From positions 332,357 through 396,356 of the forward strand of contig NZ_LTAQ01000001.1 in the NCBI RefSeq assembly GCF_001590835.1: DNA of 64,000 nucleotides, in the 5' to 3' direction. Positions 1 to 9,343 of this stretch are shown piece by piece. The notes under the pieces are model-generated. The model had not been told where the DNA came from. It did no database searches and saw only the letters and a list, made by a program, of their open reading frames with translations. A program made the position numbers and the translations under genes. This DNA is from Bacillus gaemokensis. Lineage in GTDB: Bacteria; Bacillota; Bacilli; Bacillales; Bacillaceae_G. The stretch's first letter is position 1, and each line of letters starts with the position of its first letter.

Positions 1-428
1 TCTTCTGACGTAAATGTTTTAAAAATAAGCATGATGGAAAGAGGAATGACTAAATATAGCACTTTAAACCAACCCTCAAAATACACATTTGTAATCACTG
101 TTATCATGAAGGTTACGCCCGCTATCATTTACAATTAAAATGGAAGCAATAATCCAAAATGCAACAATGTTCATTACTGTATATCCGATTTGTTTCAACT
201 TCTATCTCCTATCTTTTTCCATTACCTGAACAAGTTCATTTGCATATGCTTTCGGTGAGCTTCCGAAAATAGCTTCTACACTTTTCCCCTCATTCTCATC
301 TTCGATTAAATGCATTTCAGCATCCTCTAAAAACTCTCAACATCGTTTTCTTTTACACCCTTCGCCGCTAAAAATATTCTCATATTTAGTAAGAAGTTTT
401 GTGCTTCAGTTGATAACATCATTTCCAT
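1..428 (-). pseudogene. Broken HAAS-like membrane protein gene, partner of PadR
   Basis: On the minus strand, just after the PadR stop, a reading frame starts at about 428 (or 422/419) with MLSTEAQNFLLNM and a helical, acidic domain resembling the HAAS domains that usually follow PadR regulators. It meets a stop near 330 at a five-A run (329-333); restoring one base continues the frame as LEDAEMHLIEDENEG. A second shift near 127-133 separates a first hydrophobic segment (VMNIVAFWIIASILIV) from a second one (VLYLVIPLSIMLIFKTF) that runs off the window edge. Two independent frame breaks suggest decay, unless they are sequencing errors. Family assignment is tentative. Confidence 0.6.
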
Positions 429-751
429 CTTCCCTTTCCTTTCAACAAACGTTCCACACTACTTTGCATCGCTTCCCAGCGATCCATAAATTCATCTAGA
501 GCATCTTCACCTTTTTCTGTTAATGTATAATATTTTCGCTTCGGGCCTGATGGGGATTCTTTCATTGTACTTTTGATTAATTCTTCCTTTTGCATCCGAA
601 TTAATAATGGATAAATACTTCCTTCACTTGCCATGGTAAAGCCGTACTTTGCCAGTTTTTCACTCATTTCATATCCATATATTTCTCCTTCAGAAATGAT
701 GGCAAGGAGACATCCCTCTAAAATCCCTTTCAGCATTTGACTTGTCGACAT
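419..751 (-). CDS. PadR family transcriptional regulator
   Basis: This 110-residue protein has the compact PadR winged helix: LKGILEGCLLAIIS, then GEIYGYEMSEKL, GSIYPLLIRMQKEELI and a beta-wing rich in basic residues (SGPKRKYYTLTEKG). PadR proteins bind inverted repeats in their own promoters and release DNA on binding a ligand, often a toxic compound. Two near-identical inverted repeats lie upstream at 768-820, so autoregulation is likely. Its stop overlaps the start region of the damaged HAAS-like gene, the usual partner arrangement. The controlled function is unknown, and with a broken partner it may control little beyond itself. Confidence 0.9.
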   Translation of the reverse strand: MSTSQMLKGILEGCLLAIISEGEIYGYEMSEKLAKYGFTMASEGSIYPLLIRMQKEELIKSTMKESPSGPKRKYYTLTEKGEDALDEFMDRWEAMQSSVERLLKGKGRWK

Positions 752-767
752 AATTCAAATCCTTCCT

Positions 768-820
768 CTATCTTGTTTTACAAGATAGTATAGCAAAAGC
801 TATTTTGTAAAACAAGATAG
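768..820. promoter_or_regulatory. Tandem inverted repeats, probable PadR operator
   Basis: Two 21-base inverted repeats, CTATCTTGT...ACAAGATAG at 768-788 and CTATTTTGT...ACAAGATAG at 800-820, have centres 32 bases apart, about three helical turns. They lie between padR and the plus-strand dehydrogenase. The arms are nearly identical, which fits two dimers of one repressor on the same DNA face. Assignment to PadR is by position. Confidence 0.7.
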
Positions 821-917
821 CTTAGTATATTTTTTCCAAATGTTTGCAGGATTTTCATCGTATTCCCTCTAAATAGAGCAATAAGACAAATCTTATATAT
901 AAAGGAGTGCTCTCATC

Positions 918-1694
918 ATGGTTACAAATCGTGTTGTCTTTTTAACAGGTGCTGCAAGTGGTATTGGTTATGAAATGGGAAATGCGTTTGCGAAGGAAGG
1001 AGCGAAAGTAGTAATTAGTGATCGCCTTGAAGATCGTGCAAAAGAAGCTGCTGAACAATTACGTAAAGAAGGTTATGATGCAATCGGACTAAAATGTGAT
1101 GTTACCTCTGAACAAGAAATATCCGTAGCAATTTCTGAAACTATAAAAAAATTTGGTTCACTTGATATATTAATTAATAACGCAGGTATGCAACATGTTT
1201 CACCAATCGAAGAGTTTCCAACTGATAAGTTTGAACTGCTCATTAAAATTATGCAAATTGCACCGTTCATTGCAATCAAACACGCTTTTCCAATTATGAA
1301 AAAACAAGCGTATGGCCGAATTATTAATGTTGCCTCAATTAATGGTCTTGTTGGATTTGCTGGAAAAGCTGCCTATAATAGTGCGAAACATGGTGTAATT
1401 GGTTTAACAAAAGTAGCCGCCTTAGAAGGAGCTGTACACGGCATTACTGCAAATGCTCTTTGTCCAGGCTATGTTGATACTCCTCTTGTCCGGAATCAAC
1501 TTCAAGATTTAGCAGCAACAAGAAACGTTCCACTAGAAAGAGTATTAGAAGATGTCATTTATCCACTCGTACCACAAAAACGATTGCTGGAAGTGCAAGA
1601 AATCGCCGATTATGCTTTATTTTTAGCAAGTGAAAAAGCAAAAGGAATAACTGGTCAAGCAGTTGTCATTGATGGAGGATATACAGCACAATAA
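918..1694 (+). CDS. Short-chain dehydrogenase, probable 3-hydroxybutyrate dehydrogenase
   Basis: This is a 258-residue classical SDR. The NAD-binding motif TGAASGIG lies at about residues 10-17, NNAG at about 87-90, the catalytic Ser in NVASINGLVG and the YNSAK catalytic Tyr/Lys pair follow, and IDGGYTAQ closes the protein. Length and the C-terminal signature fit D-3-hydroxybutyrate dehydrogenases, which oxidise 3-hydroxybutyrate to acetoacetate with NAD. AAAGGAG precedes the ATG by a normal distance. It appears monocistronic, with a terminator at 1700-1735. The substrate is inferred from family resemblance; another short hydroxy acid or sugar is possible. Confidence 0.85.
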   Translation: MVTNRVVFLTGAASGIGYEMGNAFAKEGAKVVISDRLEDRAKEAAEQLRKEGYDAIGLKCDVTSEQEISVAISETIKKFGSLDILINNAGMQHVSPIEEFPTDKFELLIKIMQIAPFIAIKHAFPIMKKQAYGRIINVASINGLVGFAGKAAYNSAKHGVIGLTKVAALEGAVHGITANALCPGYVDTPLVRNQLQDLAATRNVPLERVLEDVIYPLVPQKRLLEVQEIADYALFLASEKAKGITGQAVVIDGGYTAQ

Positions 1695-1699
1695 ATTTT

Positions 1700-1735
1700 A
1701 AAAGGCTTGTACTCTCAAAAAAGCACAAGCCTTTT
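1700..1735. terminator. Terminator shared by convergent genes
   Basis: AAAAGGCTTGT pairs with ACAAGCCTTTT across a short loop. It closes the plus-strand dehydrogenase and lies just beyond the minus-strand YvrJ gene stop, so it can serve both. Confidence 0.75.
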
Positions 1736-1738
1736 ACT

Positions 1739-1900
1739 TCACTTCGTTTCATTCGGAATTTCGTATCTTTTCATTTGCTGCGGGATTTTCTCTATTGCGA
1801 TAATTACACCATCTAACTTATTTTCAATACGATGTAATAAATATAACGTCACAACAATCGGAAATCCTACATTACCAATCATAGAGATCCATTCCTCCAT
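1739..1900 (-). CDS. YvrJ family microprotein
   Basis: A 53-codon gene lies between the dehydrogenase and mtnA. The product starts MEEWISMIGNVGFPIVVTLY, has one membrane segment (about residues 6-22), then LLHRIENKLDGVI and a charged tail. This matches YvrJ family proteins of Bacillus, about 50 residues long and of unknown function, often in many paralogues. A strong GGGGGGAG ribosome site lies 6-8 bases upstream of the ATG, with no competing longer frame. Confidence 0.8.
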   Translation of the reverse strand: MEEWISMIGNVGFPIVVTLYLLHRIENKLDGVIIAIEKIPQQMKRYEIPNETK

Positions 1901-1954
1901 CTAACTCCCCCCTTTCTCTTAAATAAATAAGAACAAGAAAGGAAATTTGGCAAT

Positions 1955-1987
1955 AAAAAACAAGCTATTACTCATTAGCTTGTTTTT
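1955..1987 (-). terminator. Terminator of mtnK-mtnA
   Basis: CAAGCTA (1961-1967) pairs with TAGCTTG (1976-1982), flanked by an A run and a T run. On the minus strand the hairpin overlaps the mtnA stop codon and is followed by a T tract. Confidence 0.75.
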
Positions 1988-3029
1988 CAAATAACAAAGC
2001 AATCTTTGTCTTATAATCTTCCTGTAAAATCCCTTTTTCAGTAATAATACCTGTAATTAATTCATGTGGCGTTACATCAAAAGCTGGATTATATACATCA
2101 ATTCCTACCGGGGCGACTTGTTTTCCAACAATCTTCGTAACTTCAGATTCATCTCGTTCTTCAATCACAATTTCAGCACCTGTTTGTTTTGTAATATCAA
2201 ATGTTGAGAGGGGCGCAGCAACGTAAAAAGGAATTTGAAAATATTTTGCTAGTATAGCTAAATTTAAAGTTCCTATTTTATTCGCTGTATCACCGTTCGC
2301 AACAATCCGATCAGCTCCTACAATAATAGCAGAAATTTCTTTTGTTCGAATCGTATGTGCTGCCATATTGTCTGTAATGAGTGTTACATCAACATCAGCC
2401 TGCTTCAACTCCCACGTAGTTAGGCGTCCACCTTGCAAAACGGGCCTTGTTTCACACGCATAAGCGTGTAAATGTATCCCTCGTTCTTTTCCAATATAAA
2501 ATGGTGCTAATGCCGTTCCGTAACGTGCGGTTGCAATGCTTCCTGCATTACAAATCGTTAAAATTTTATCGCCATCTTTAAAACAGGTTAAAGCATGCTC
2601 CCCAATACTCCGGCATACCCTTTCATCTTCCTGCTGGATTTTAAGTGCCTCCTCTTCCAATATTTTTCGTGCTTCTTTAATTGTGGTCACTCCCTCAATT
2701 GAAGCATTCATACAATCAATTGCCCAAAATAAATTTACAGCTGTCGGACGTGAAGTTGCTAAATAATTGCAGTCTCTTTTAAACTTTTTTTGAAAGTCAG
2801 TGATATTTGTAACATCATACCTTTTTGCTGCAAGAGTTAAACCGAAAGCAGCTGTAATACCAATTGCAGGTGCTCCGCGCACTTCTAACATCACAATACT
2901 CCTCCACACCTCTTCAACAGTGGTTAATGTTTTATATTCAACAACATGTGGTAATTTCGTTTGATTTAATACAGCAATAGAATCCCCTTTCCAACTTACG
3001 GACCTCGGAACAGCAACTGTTGTACTCAT
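1968..3029 (-). CDS. mtnA: Methylthioribose-1-phosphate isomerase
   Basis: MtnA converts 5-methylthioribose 1-phosphate to methylthioribulose 1-phosphate, the second step of methionine salvage after MtnK. The 353-residue protein has the eIF2B-related isomerase fold: RGAPAIG near residue 50, the catalytic cysteine in [17 protein letters not shown] and the aspartate in [17 protein letters not shown]. Length is typical. Its start overlaps the mtnK stop by four bases, so the two are co-translated behind the SAM-I riboswitch at 4301-4442. The terminator at 1955-1987 ends the unit. Confidence 0.96.
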   Translation of the reverse strand: MSTTVAVPRSVSWKGDSIAVLNQTKLPHVVEYKTLTTVEEVWRSIVMLEVRGAPAIGITAAFGLTLAAKRYDVTNITDFQKKFKRDCNYLATSRPTAVNLFWAIDCMNASIEGVTTIKEARKILEEEALKIQQEDERVCRSIGEHALTCFKDGDKILTICNAGSIATARYGTALAPFYIGKERGIHLHAYACETRPVLQGGRLTTWELKQADVDVTLITDNMAAHTIRTKEISAIIVGADRIVANGDTANKIGTLNLAILAKYFQIPFYVAAPLSTFDITKQTGAEIVIEERDESEVTKIVGKQVAPVGIDVYNPAFDVTPHELITGIITEKGILQEDYKTKIALLFEKQANE

Positions 3030-4210
3030 GACCTTACCCCTCTTTCCGAAACAATATATTGAAATAACGTTCTAAACACATGGATATTTGCACCCTTTGT
3101 TTCATGTAGCAATAATTCTCTCCCTAAATATAACGCTTGTTTTTTGGCTTGAATTCTTTTTTTCACATCTACAATTCCATCTAAATCAGCTACATGCGCA
3201 AGTCCAATTGTTCGGCGAATTATTTCACAGCCAGCAAACCCAACAGCATCATTAAAAATATTTTGCAAAACGAGTGCTAACCATTGTTTCTCCTTTGTAT
3301 ATGCTTCTACTCCTTCTAGTATCCATAACTTTGTAAATGTCTCTACAAAATGACTCCATGTTTTTTCAATATGATAGAACACGATATTTCGCTTCTCTTC
3401 CTCTCGTGACAGCGCATTTAACAATAAATTTGCTATAAATTGACCAAGATCGAATCCAAGTGGGCCAAATGTTGCAAATTCTGGATCAATTACCTTTGTT
3501 TCAGAAGGTGACGAAAAGATACTTCCTGTATGTAAGTCTCCATGAATCAACGCTTCTTTTCTAGTTAGAAATTTATATTTATACTGTGCTACTTCTAGTT
3601 TCAAGTTTTTATCTCTCCAAAGCTCCTCCAAAACAGGTTGCAAGTCTTTCTCATAATGGTTTGTTTCATAGTTTCCAAATGGATCTGTAAATACAAGATC
3701 TTCTGTAATTTTACAAAGATCAGGATTTACAAACTTTCCATCTAGCACTCTTTTTTCCTCTGCAGGCAACCCAAAATCTGAAGTATAAAACAAAATATGT
3801 GCTAAAAAACGGCCAACATGCTGAGATAAAAGTGGATATTCTTCTCCCTCTATCAGGCCTTTACGCGTAATTGACAGAGCTGATAAATCTTCCATTACTG
3901 TCACAGCTAACACTTCATCATGACCATATACTTTTGGTACATACTCTGGTACATATTTCGCAAAAATTTGCAGTGCATGACTTTCAATTGTGGCCCTTTT
4001 TAACGAAAGTGGCCAACTTTCTCCTACTACTTTTGCATAGGGAAGTGCTTGCTTTACAATGATGGCATGTTTTTCATCATGAAGCCTAAATACATAATTT
4101 AAATTTCCATCTCCTATTTCATGACAGATCACTTTTGCATTTGCTTCAAAGTATCCATGCTCTTTCGCATATTGAATCGCTGTTTCTTTTGTTAATGAAT
4201 AATATCCCAT
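3026..4210 (-). CDS. mtnK: 5-methylthioribose kinase
   Basis: MtnK phosphorylates methylthioribose with ATP, the entry step of methionine salvage. The 394-residue protein shows the aminoglycoside-phosphotransferase-like kinase fold: glycine-rich [10 protein letters not shown] near residue 34, the catalytic [10 protein letters not shown] motif, and [17 protein letters not shown] for metal binding. It is the first gene of a two-gene operon with mtnA and starts 90 bases after the SAM-I riboswitch aptamer. High SAM should terminate transcription before the gene. Confidence 0.96.
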   Translation of the reverse strand: MGYYSLTKETAIQYAKEHGYFEANAKVICHEIGDGNLNYVFRLHDEKHAIIVKQALPYAKVVGESWPLSLKRATIESHALQIFAKYVPEYVPKVYGHDEVLAVTVMEDLSALSITRKGLIEGEEYPLLSQHVGRFLAHILFYTSDFGLPAEEKRVLDGKFVNPDLCKITEDLVFTDPFGNYETNHYEKDLQPVLEELWRDKNLKLEVAQYKYKFLTRKEALIHGDLHTGSIFSSPSETKVIDPEFATFGPLGFDLGQFIANLLLNALSREEEKRNIVFYHIEKTWSHFVETFTKLWILEGVEAYTKEKQWLALVLQNIFNDAVGFAGCEIIRRTIGLAHVADLDGIVDVKKRIQAKKQALYLGRELLLHETKGANIHVFRTLFQYIVSERGVRS

Positions 4211-4255
4211 TTTCTACTCCTCCTTTTTTAGTTCAGAGGTTTTTCATCATAAGAA

Positions 4256-4283
4256 AAACCTCTTTCCATGAAGAAAGAGGTTT
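4256..4283 (-). terminator. Riboswitch expression-platform terminator of mtnKA
   Basis: AAACCTCTTT and AAAGAGGTTT form a strong hairpin followed on the minus strand by TTTTTC. It lies between the SAM-I aptamer and mtnK, where the SAM-bound state would favour it. Confidence 0.85.
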
Positions 4284-4300
4284 GAAGTTGATCTTCTCCC

Positions 4301-4442
4301 CTCTTATCTGCCAGAAAACTTACTTTCTGCTGGAATTAGCACCGTGCCTTTTTTGGCGCATAAGCGCCCCATCTCACAATGGTATTACGGTCGGTTGCTG
4401 GGTTTCATCGGGCCAAATCCCTCCACCTGCTCTTGATAAGAG
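4301..4442 (-). promoter_or_regulatory. SAM-I riboswitch (S-box) controlling mtnK-mtnA
   Basis: On the minus strand the P1 stem pairs CTCTTATC with GATAAGAG. Inside are the conserved AGAGCAGGTGGAGGG, GATGAAACCCAGCAACC and CACGGTGCTAATTCC blocks in canonical order. This class senses S-adenosylmethionine and turns off sulfur and methionine genes. The long P3-P4 arm holds a perfect GGCGC/GCGCC helix. Confidence 0.96.
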
Positions 4443-4515
4443 TTATACGATTTATTTGAATTTTTAACTTTCTGATGAAGACTATAACAAGAATAAAAAT
4501 TGTTTGTCAATATTT

Positions 4516-5295
4516 TTATTTGTATAATTCTGGGCGACGATCTGCAAAAACTGGAATTCCTTTGCGCACTTCCCTGATTTTTTCTAAATCTAACTTTCCA
4601 TGCAAAATAGATTCTTCTTTGTCTGCTTCTACTACGATTTCTCCCCAAGGATCCACAATAAGAGAATGTCCAGCAAACACATTATTTGGATCCTCTCCCG
4701 CTCTATTACATGCAACGACATAACATTGATTTTCAACCGCTCTCGCTTGAAGAAGTAAACGCCAATGCGATAAGCGAGCAAGCGGCCACTCTGCCACAAC
4801 GAATAACACTTCTGCTCCTTTTGCTGTATGGACACGTATCCATTCTGGAAAACGAATATCATAACAAATTGTTCCCCCGCACTGCACTCCATCTAAAGTA
4901 AACTCACCAGTTCCATCACCAGCTATTAAATACTTATGTTCATCCATTAGCTGAAACAAATGCACTTTACTATATTCGCTTTGTATTTCACCTTCACGAC
5001 TTACGACATACATTGTATTCATAATACCTCGTTTTGTTCGCTTCGCAATAGAACCACCAACAATATTCACAGCAAATTGCTTCGCCCATTTTGAAAGCAA
5101 TTCTTTTGTTTGTCTTCCCTCTTCATCAGAAATTTTAGGAAGCCTTGTTAAATCATAACCAGTTGTCCAAAGTTCTGGTAATACGATAACATCTGGTTTT
5201 CCTTGCATCGCTGCTTCTACTTTTTCCTTTACATGTTCAATATTTTTTTTCACATCCCCAAAAGCAATATCCATTTGAATACATGCGACTTTCAT
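4516..5295 (-). CDS. mtnU: Nitrilase-superfamily omega-amidase of the methionine salvage locus
   Basis: This 259-residue carbon-nitrogen hydrolase has the Glu-Lys-Cys triad in VLPELWTTGYDL, EYSKVHLF and GGTICYDIRFPE. In Bacillus the homologue next to mtnK and mtnE is MtnU (YkrU). Omega-amidases of this kind hydrolyse 2-oxoglutaramate, left when MtnE uses glutamine as amino donor, to 2-oxoglutarate and ammonia. The gene is divergent from mtnE, only 99 bases away, and lies upstream of the mtnKA riboswitch. No riboswitch is visible in front of it. Substrate is inferred from context. Confidence 0.85.
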   Translation of the reverse strand: MKVACIQMDIAFGDVKKNIEHVKEKVEAAMQGKPDVIVLPELWTTGYDLTRLPKISDEEGRQTKELLSKWAKQFAVNIVGGSIAKRTKRGIMNTMYVVSREGEIQSEYSKVHLFQLMDEHKYLIAGDGTGEFTLDGVQCGGTICYDIRFPEWIRVHTAKGAEVLFVVAEWPLARLSHWRLLLQARAVENQCYVVACNRAGEDPNNVFAGHSLIVDPWGEIVVEADKEESILHGKLDLEKIREVRKGIPVFADRRPELYK

Positions 5296-5394
5296 TCTGT
5301 CAGCCCCATTCTCTATTTTTTTCTTTACAAAATCTTGGAAAGATTATATCATTTGTCACTAGAATTGTAACAACTTTCAAAAGAGGTGGAAAGT

Positions 5395-6585
5395 ATGAAA
5401 GATTTTCAACCTTCCGATATTGTAACATCACTGCCAACACAATTTTTTGCTTCACTTGTTGCAAAAGTTAACAAAGTAGTCGCAGCAGGTCACGATGTTA
5501 TCAATCTAGGACAAGGCAATCCAGACCAACCAACACCGCCGCATATCGTAACAGCTTTACAACATGCAGCAGAAAAAGCAATTCATCATAAATATCCGCC
5601 ATTTCGTGGACATGAAAGCTTAAAAGAAGCCGTCGCTACGTTCTATGAACGTGAATATGGAGTCAAAGTAAATCCTAAAACAGAAGTCGCTATTTTATTT
5701 GGCGGGAAAGCAGGACTTGTTGAATTACCGCTTTGTTTTACCAATCCTGGTGATACAATTCTTGTACCAGACCCAGGATATCCCGATTATTTATCAGGTG
5801 TCGCTTTAGCAAAAACACATTTTGAAACAATGCCACTCGTTGCAGAGAATAAATTTTTACCGGACTATACAAAAATAAACAATCGCGTTGCTGAACAAGC
5901 AAAATTAATGTTTTTAAATTATCCAAACAATCCAACTGGCGCTGTCGCATCACAAGAATTTTTTGAAGAAACAATTGCTTTTGCAAATAAACACGATATT
6001 TTAGTGGTTCACGATTTTGCTTACGGGGCCATTGGGTTTGACGGAAAAAAGCCAATTAGCTTCTTACAAGCAGAAGGTGCTAAAAATGTTGGAATTGAGA
6101 TCTATACATTATCGAAAACATTTAATATGGCTGGTTGGCGCATCGCCTTTGCAATCGGTAATGAGAGTGTCATTGAAACAATCAACTTACTACAAGATCA
6201 TATGTACGTGAGCATTTTTGGTGCTGTACAAGAAGCTGCTCGCGAGGCACTATTACGTTCACAATCTTGTGTAACTGAACTAGTCGATCGTTATGAATCT
6301 AGAAGAAATGCTCTTATTACAGCTTGTCATTCAATCGGCTGGAATGTTCTCGCACCAAAGGGCTCCTTCTTTGCTTGGCTTCCTGTCCCAGAAGGTTTTA
6401 CATCTGAGCAATTCGCCGACATATTACTAGAACAAGCACATGTTGCAGTCGCTCCTGGGATTGGATTCGGTGAGCACGGCGAAGGGTACGTCCGAGTGGG
6501 TCTATTGCATACAGAAGAACGATTGCAAGAAGCTGTTTCTCGAATTCAAAAATTAAATTTTTTCAAAAAGTCATTGACAACCTGA
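5395..6585 (+). CDS. mtnE: Methionine salvage transaminase
   Basis: MtnE transaminates 2-oxo-4-methylthiobutyrate to methionine, the last salvage step. The class I/II aminotransferase fold is clear: DVINLGQGNPDQPTPPHI near the start, NYPNNPTG, the PLP lysine in TLSKTFNMAGWR, and a C-terminal arginine in EGYVRVGLL. A GTG at 5386 could extend the frame by three residues, but it lies inside the AGAGGTGG ribosome site; the ATG at 5395 is correctly spaced. It ends 50 bases before the SAM-I riboswitch of mtnW and has no riboswitch of its own. Confidence 0.93.
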   Translation: MKDFQPSDIVTSLPTQFFASLVAKVNKVVAAGHDVINLGQGNPDQPTPPHIVTALQHAAEKAIHHKYPPFRGHESLKEAVATFYEREYGVKVNPKTEVAILFGGKAGLVELPLCFTNPGDTILVPDPGYPDYLSGVALAKTHFETMPLVAENKFLPDYTKINNRVAEQAKLMFLNYPNNPTGAVASQEFFEETIAFANKHDILVVHDFAYGAIGFDGKKPISFLQAEGAKNVGIEIYTLSKTFNMAGWRIAFAIGNESVIETINLLQDHMYVSIFGAVQEAAREALLRSQSCVTELVDRYESRRNALITACHSIGWNVLAPKGSFFAWLPVPEGFTSEQFADILLEQAHVAVAPGIGFGEHGEGYVRVGLLHTEERLQEAVSRIQKLNFFKKSLTT

Positions 6586-6636
6586 AAAAACTCTGTCAAA
6601 ATTCAGATATCACAAAAATTTAAACATTTCTAAATA

Positions 6637-6744
6637 CTTCTTATCAAGAGCAGGTGGAGGGACGAGCCCGACGAAACCCGGCAACCGATCTACAATTGTA
6701 GACACGGTGCTAATTCTCGCAGCGCTACGCTGACAGATAAGGAG
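6637..6744 (+). promoter_or_regulatory. SAM-I riboswitch (S-box) controlling mtnWXBD
   Basis: P1 pairs CTTCTTATC (6637-6645) with GATAAGGAG (6736-6744). Conserved blocks AGAGCAGGTGGAGGGAC, CGACGAAACCCGGCAACC and CACGGTGCTAATTC are in order, and P3/P4 are shorter than in the mtnKA copy. It precedes the terminator and mtnW. Confidence 0.97.
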
Positions 6745-6753
6745 CTGGTTGTA

Positions 6754-6786
6754 AAAAAACCTCTCCTTAGCTGAGAGGTTTTTTTA
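6754..6786 (+). terminator. Riboswitch expression-platform terminator of mtnW
   Basis: AAAAACCTCT pairs with AGAGGTTTTT around CCTTAGCTG, followed by a T run, 20 bases before the mtnW start. The position fits SAM-dependent termination. Confidence 0.9.
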
Positions 6787-6807
6787 TTTAACTAGGAGGT
6801 TATACGA

Positions 6808-8052
6808 ATGAGCGGAATAATAGCAACATATTTAATTCATGATGATTCACACGATTTATCACAAAGGGCCGAGCAAATCGCCCTCGGTTTAACAATTGGT
6901 TCATGGACCCATTTACCACATTTATTACAAGAACAATTAAAACAACATAAAGGCAATGTCATTCATGTCAAGCAATTAGAAGAGCAAGAACATGTTAATA
7001 CCTATCTTAGAAAAAAAGTGACACGTGGAATCATTAAAATTCATTATCCATCACTAAATTTCAGCTCGGATTTACCTGCCATCTTAACAACAACCTTTGG
7101 CAAATTATCACTAGATGGTGAAATTAAACTAATTGATTTAACATTCTCTGACGACTTAAAAGAAAAATTCCCTGGTCCAAAATTTGGTATTGAAGGAATT
7201 CGAAATCTCTTACATATTCCCGATCGTCCACTGCTTATGAGTATTTTCAAAGGAATGATCGGGCGCAATATAGGGTACTTAAAAACACAATTACGTGATC
7301 AAGCAATTGGTGGTGTAGATATTGTAAAAGATGATGAAATTTTATTTGAAAATTCATTAACACCGCTCACAAAACGAATTCATTCTGGAAAAGAAGTATT
7401 GCAGTCCGTATATGAAACATATGGTCACAAGACTTTATATGCAGTAAATCTAACAGGTCGTACCTATGATTTAAAAGAAAATGCGAAGCGTGCCGCCCAT
7501 GCTGGTGCAGATATCTTATTATTTAATGTATTCGCGTACGGATTAGATGTACTACAGTCACTTGCAGAAGATGAAGACATCTCTATTCCTATTATGGCTC
7601 ATCCTGCTGTCAGTGGTGCTTATGCTTCATCAAAATTATACGGATTTTCTTCTTCGTTATTGCTTGGAAAATTACTTCGTTATGCTGGTGCGGATTTTTC
7701 TTTATTCCCATCATCGTATGGAAACGTTGCACTAGAAAAAGAGGAAACACTTCTTATTACACAAGCACTGACTGAAGAAGATCCATCTTTAAGACGAAGC
7801 TTCCCTGTTCCATCAGCTGGTATTCATCCTGGTTTTGTTCCATTTATCCTTCGTGATTTTGGCAAAGATGTTGTCATTAACGCAGGTGGCGGTATTCATG
7901 GTCATCTAAATGGAGCGCAAGGCGGTGGTAAAGCATTTCGGGCAGCCATTGATGCGACTTTGCAGGGAACACCATTACATGAAGTGGATAACACTGATTT
8001 ACATGGTGCACTGCAATTATGGGGAAATCCATCTCGTGAGGTGAAAATATGA
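6808..8052 (+). CDS. mtnW: 2,3-diketo-5-methylthiopentyl-1-phosphate enolase (RuBisCO-like protein)
   Basis: MtnW enolises 2,3-diketo-5-methylthiopentyl 1-phosphate in methionine salvage. The 414-residue protein is a form IV RuBisCO homologue: [12 protein letters not shown] mid-protein, the [10 protein letters not shown] segment with the lysine that is carbamylated for metal binding, [12 protein letters not shown], and the phosphate-binding NAGGGIHGH near the C terminus. TAGGAGG lies upstream of the ATG. It is the first gene of the riboswitch-controlled operon and overlaps mtnX by four bases (ATGA). Confidence 0.96.
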   Translation: MSGIIATYLIHDDSHDLSQRAEQIALGLTIGSWTHLPHLLQEQLKQHKGNVIHVKQLEEQEHVNTYLRKKVTRGIIKIHYPSLNFSSDLPAILTTTFGKLSLDGEIKLIDLTFSDDLKEKFPGPKFGIEGIRNLLHIPDRPLLMSIFKGMIGRNIGYLKTQLRDQAIGGVDIVKDDEILFENSLTPLTKRIHSGKEVLQSVYETYGHKTLYAVNLTGRTYDLKENAKRAAHAGADILLFNVFAYGLDVLQSLAEDEDISIPIMAHPAVSGAYASSKLYGFSSSLLLGKLLRYAGADFSLFPSSYGNVALEKEETLLITQALTEEDPSLRRSFPVPSAGIHPGFVPFILRDFGKDVVINAGGGIHGHLNGAQGGGKAFRAAIDATLQGTPLHEVDNTDLHGALQLWGNPSREVKI

Positions 8053-8708
8053 GTATTCAAGTTTTCTGCGATTTTGATGGAACCATTACAAATAGCGATA
8101 ATATCACTTCTATTATGGAAAATTTCGCACCACCAAAAGCTGAGGAAATAAAACGAAGGATTTTATCACAAGACCTTTCCATTCAAGAAGGTGTCTCACA
8201 ACTTTTTAAATTATTACCAACAACTTTACATGATGATATTATCAAATTCCTAAAAGAAACAGCCACTATACGTACTGGTTTTCAGGAATTCATGCAATTT
8301 ATAAATGAAAATAATATTTCCTTTTATGTTATTTCTGGCGGCATGGACTTCTTCGTCCACCCCCTCCTACAAGGTCTTGTTCCAAAACAACAAATTTATT
8401 GTAATGCAACCGATTTTTCTAGAAAAAACATCGAAGTGAAATGGCCACATCCTTGTGATGAAGATTGTAATCATAATTGCGGTCTCTGTAAATCAACATT
8501 AATTCGGGGCCTTAGTTCTAAAGATGACTTTCACATTGTAATAGGTGATTCAATTACCGATCTACAAGCAGCCAAACAAGCCGATAAAGTCTTTGCTCGT
8601 GATTTTCTTATTACAAAATGTGAAGAATATCATATTCCTTATACACCATTTGAAACATTCTGTGATATTCAAACCGAATTACAGCACTTGTTGGAGGTAA
8701 AGCTATGA
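8049..8708 (+). CDS. mtnX: 2-hydroxy-3-keto-5-methylthiopentenyl-1-phosphate phosphatase
   Basis: MtnX removes the phosphate from the MtnW product. It is a 219-residue HAD hydrolase: the nucleophile motif [13 protein letters not shown] is at residues 6-18, VISGGMD provides motif II, and [12 protein letters not shown] carries the metal-binding aspartates. A Cys-rich insert ([12 protein letters not shown]) is present mid-protein. Overlaps of four bases with both mtnW and mtnB indicate translational coupling. Confidence 0.94.
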   Translation: MSIQVFCDFDGTITNSDNITSIMENFAPPKAEEIKRRILSQDLSIQEGVSQLFKLLPTTLHDDIIKFLKETATIRTGFQEFMQFINENNISFYVISGGMDFFVHPLLQGLVPKQQIYCNATDFSRKNIEVKWPHPCDEDCNHNCGLCKSTLIRGLSSKDDFHIVIGDSITDLQAAKQADKVFARDFLITKCEEYHIPYTPFETFCDIQTELQHLLEVKL

Positions 8709-9343
8709 AACAACTTTTTCGGCAGTGGCATAACCTAAGTGAAATAAAAAAGGAACTAACAAATCGCAACTGGTTTCCAGCAACAAGTGGGAATATTTCT
8801 ATAAAAGTAAGTCACGATCCACTTACTTTCCTTATCTCAGCAAGCGGAAAGGATAAAACAAAAACAACTCCCGATGATTTTCTCTTAGTAGATCATCAAG
8901 GAAAACCAGTCTTAGAGACCGAATTACGCCCTTCCGCTGAAACAATATTGCATACGCACATTTATAATCTTACAAATGCAGGTTGTGTACTTCATGTTCA
9001 CACAACTGATAATAACGTCATTACAAATTTATATGGCGAAGCAGTTATTCTTCGTAATCAAGAAATTATTAAAGCTCTTGACATTTGGGAAGAGGGGGCA
9101 ACAATTCGCATCCCAATTATTGAAAATGACGCCTATATACCTTCACTCGGAGAAAAATTCAAGGCACATGTACATGGAGATTCAGGAGCTGTATTAATTC
9201 GAAATCATGGAATTACAGTTTGGGGAAAAGATAGCTTTGATGCAAAAAAAAGATTAGAAGCATATGAGTTTTTATTCCAATTTCATATAAAACTATTATC
9301 AATTCAAGGAGGCGTTTCTAATGGCGCAAATTCGTATTCATGA
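8705..9343 (+). CDS. mtnB: Methylthioribulose-1-phosphate dehydratase
   Basis: MtnB dehydrates methylthioribulose 1-phosphate to the diketo compound used by MtnW. The 212-residue protein belongs to the class II aldolase/adducin family: TSGNISIKV near residue 29, the zinc ligands in LHVHTTDNN and [10 protein letters not shown], and a glutamate-containing [10 protein letters not shown]. The ATG overlaps the mtnX stop. The 3' end overlaps mtnD by 23 bases, and an AAGGAGG ribosome site for mtnD lies inside mtnB. Confidence 0.94.
   Translation: MKQLFRQWHNLSEIKKELTNRNWFPATSGNISIKVSHDPLTFLISASGKDKTKTTPDDFLLVDHQGKPVLETELRPSAETILHTHIYNLTNAGCVLHVHTTDNNVITNLYGEAVILRNQEIIKALDIWEEGATIRIPIIENDAYIPSLGEKFKAHVHGDSGAVLIRNHGITVWGKDSFDAKKRLEAYEFLFQFHIKLLSIQGGVSNGANSYS

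Noticed and set aside
4385-4648. 87-residue minus-strand frame across the S-box
   Set aside because: It overlaps the 3' end of mtnU and the riboswitch and has no protein character.
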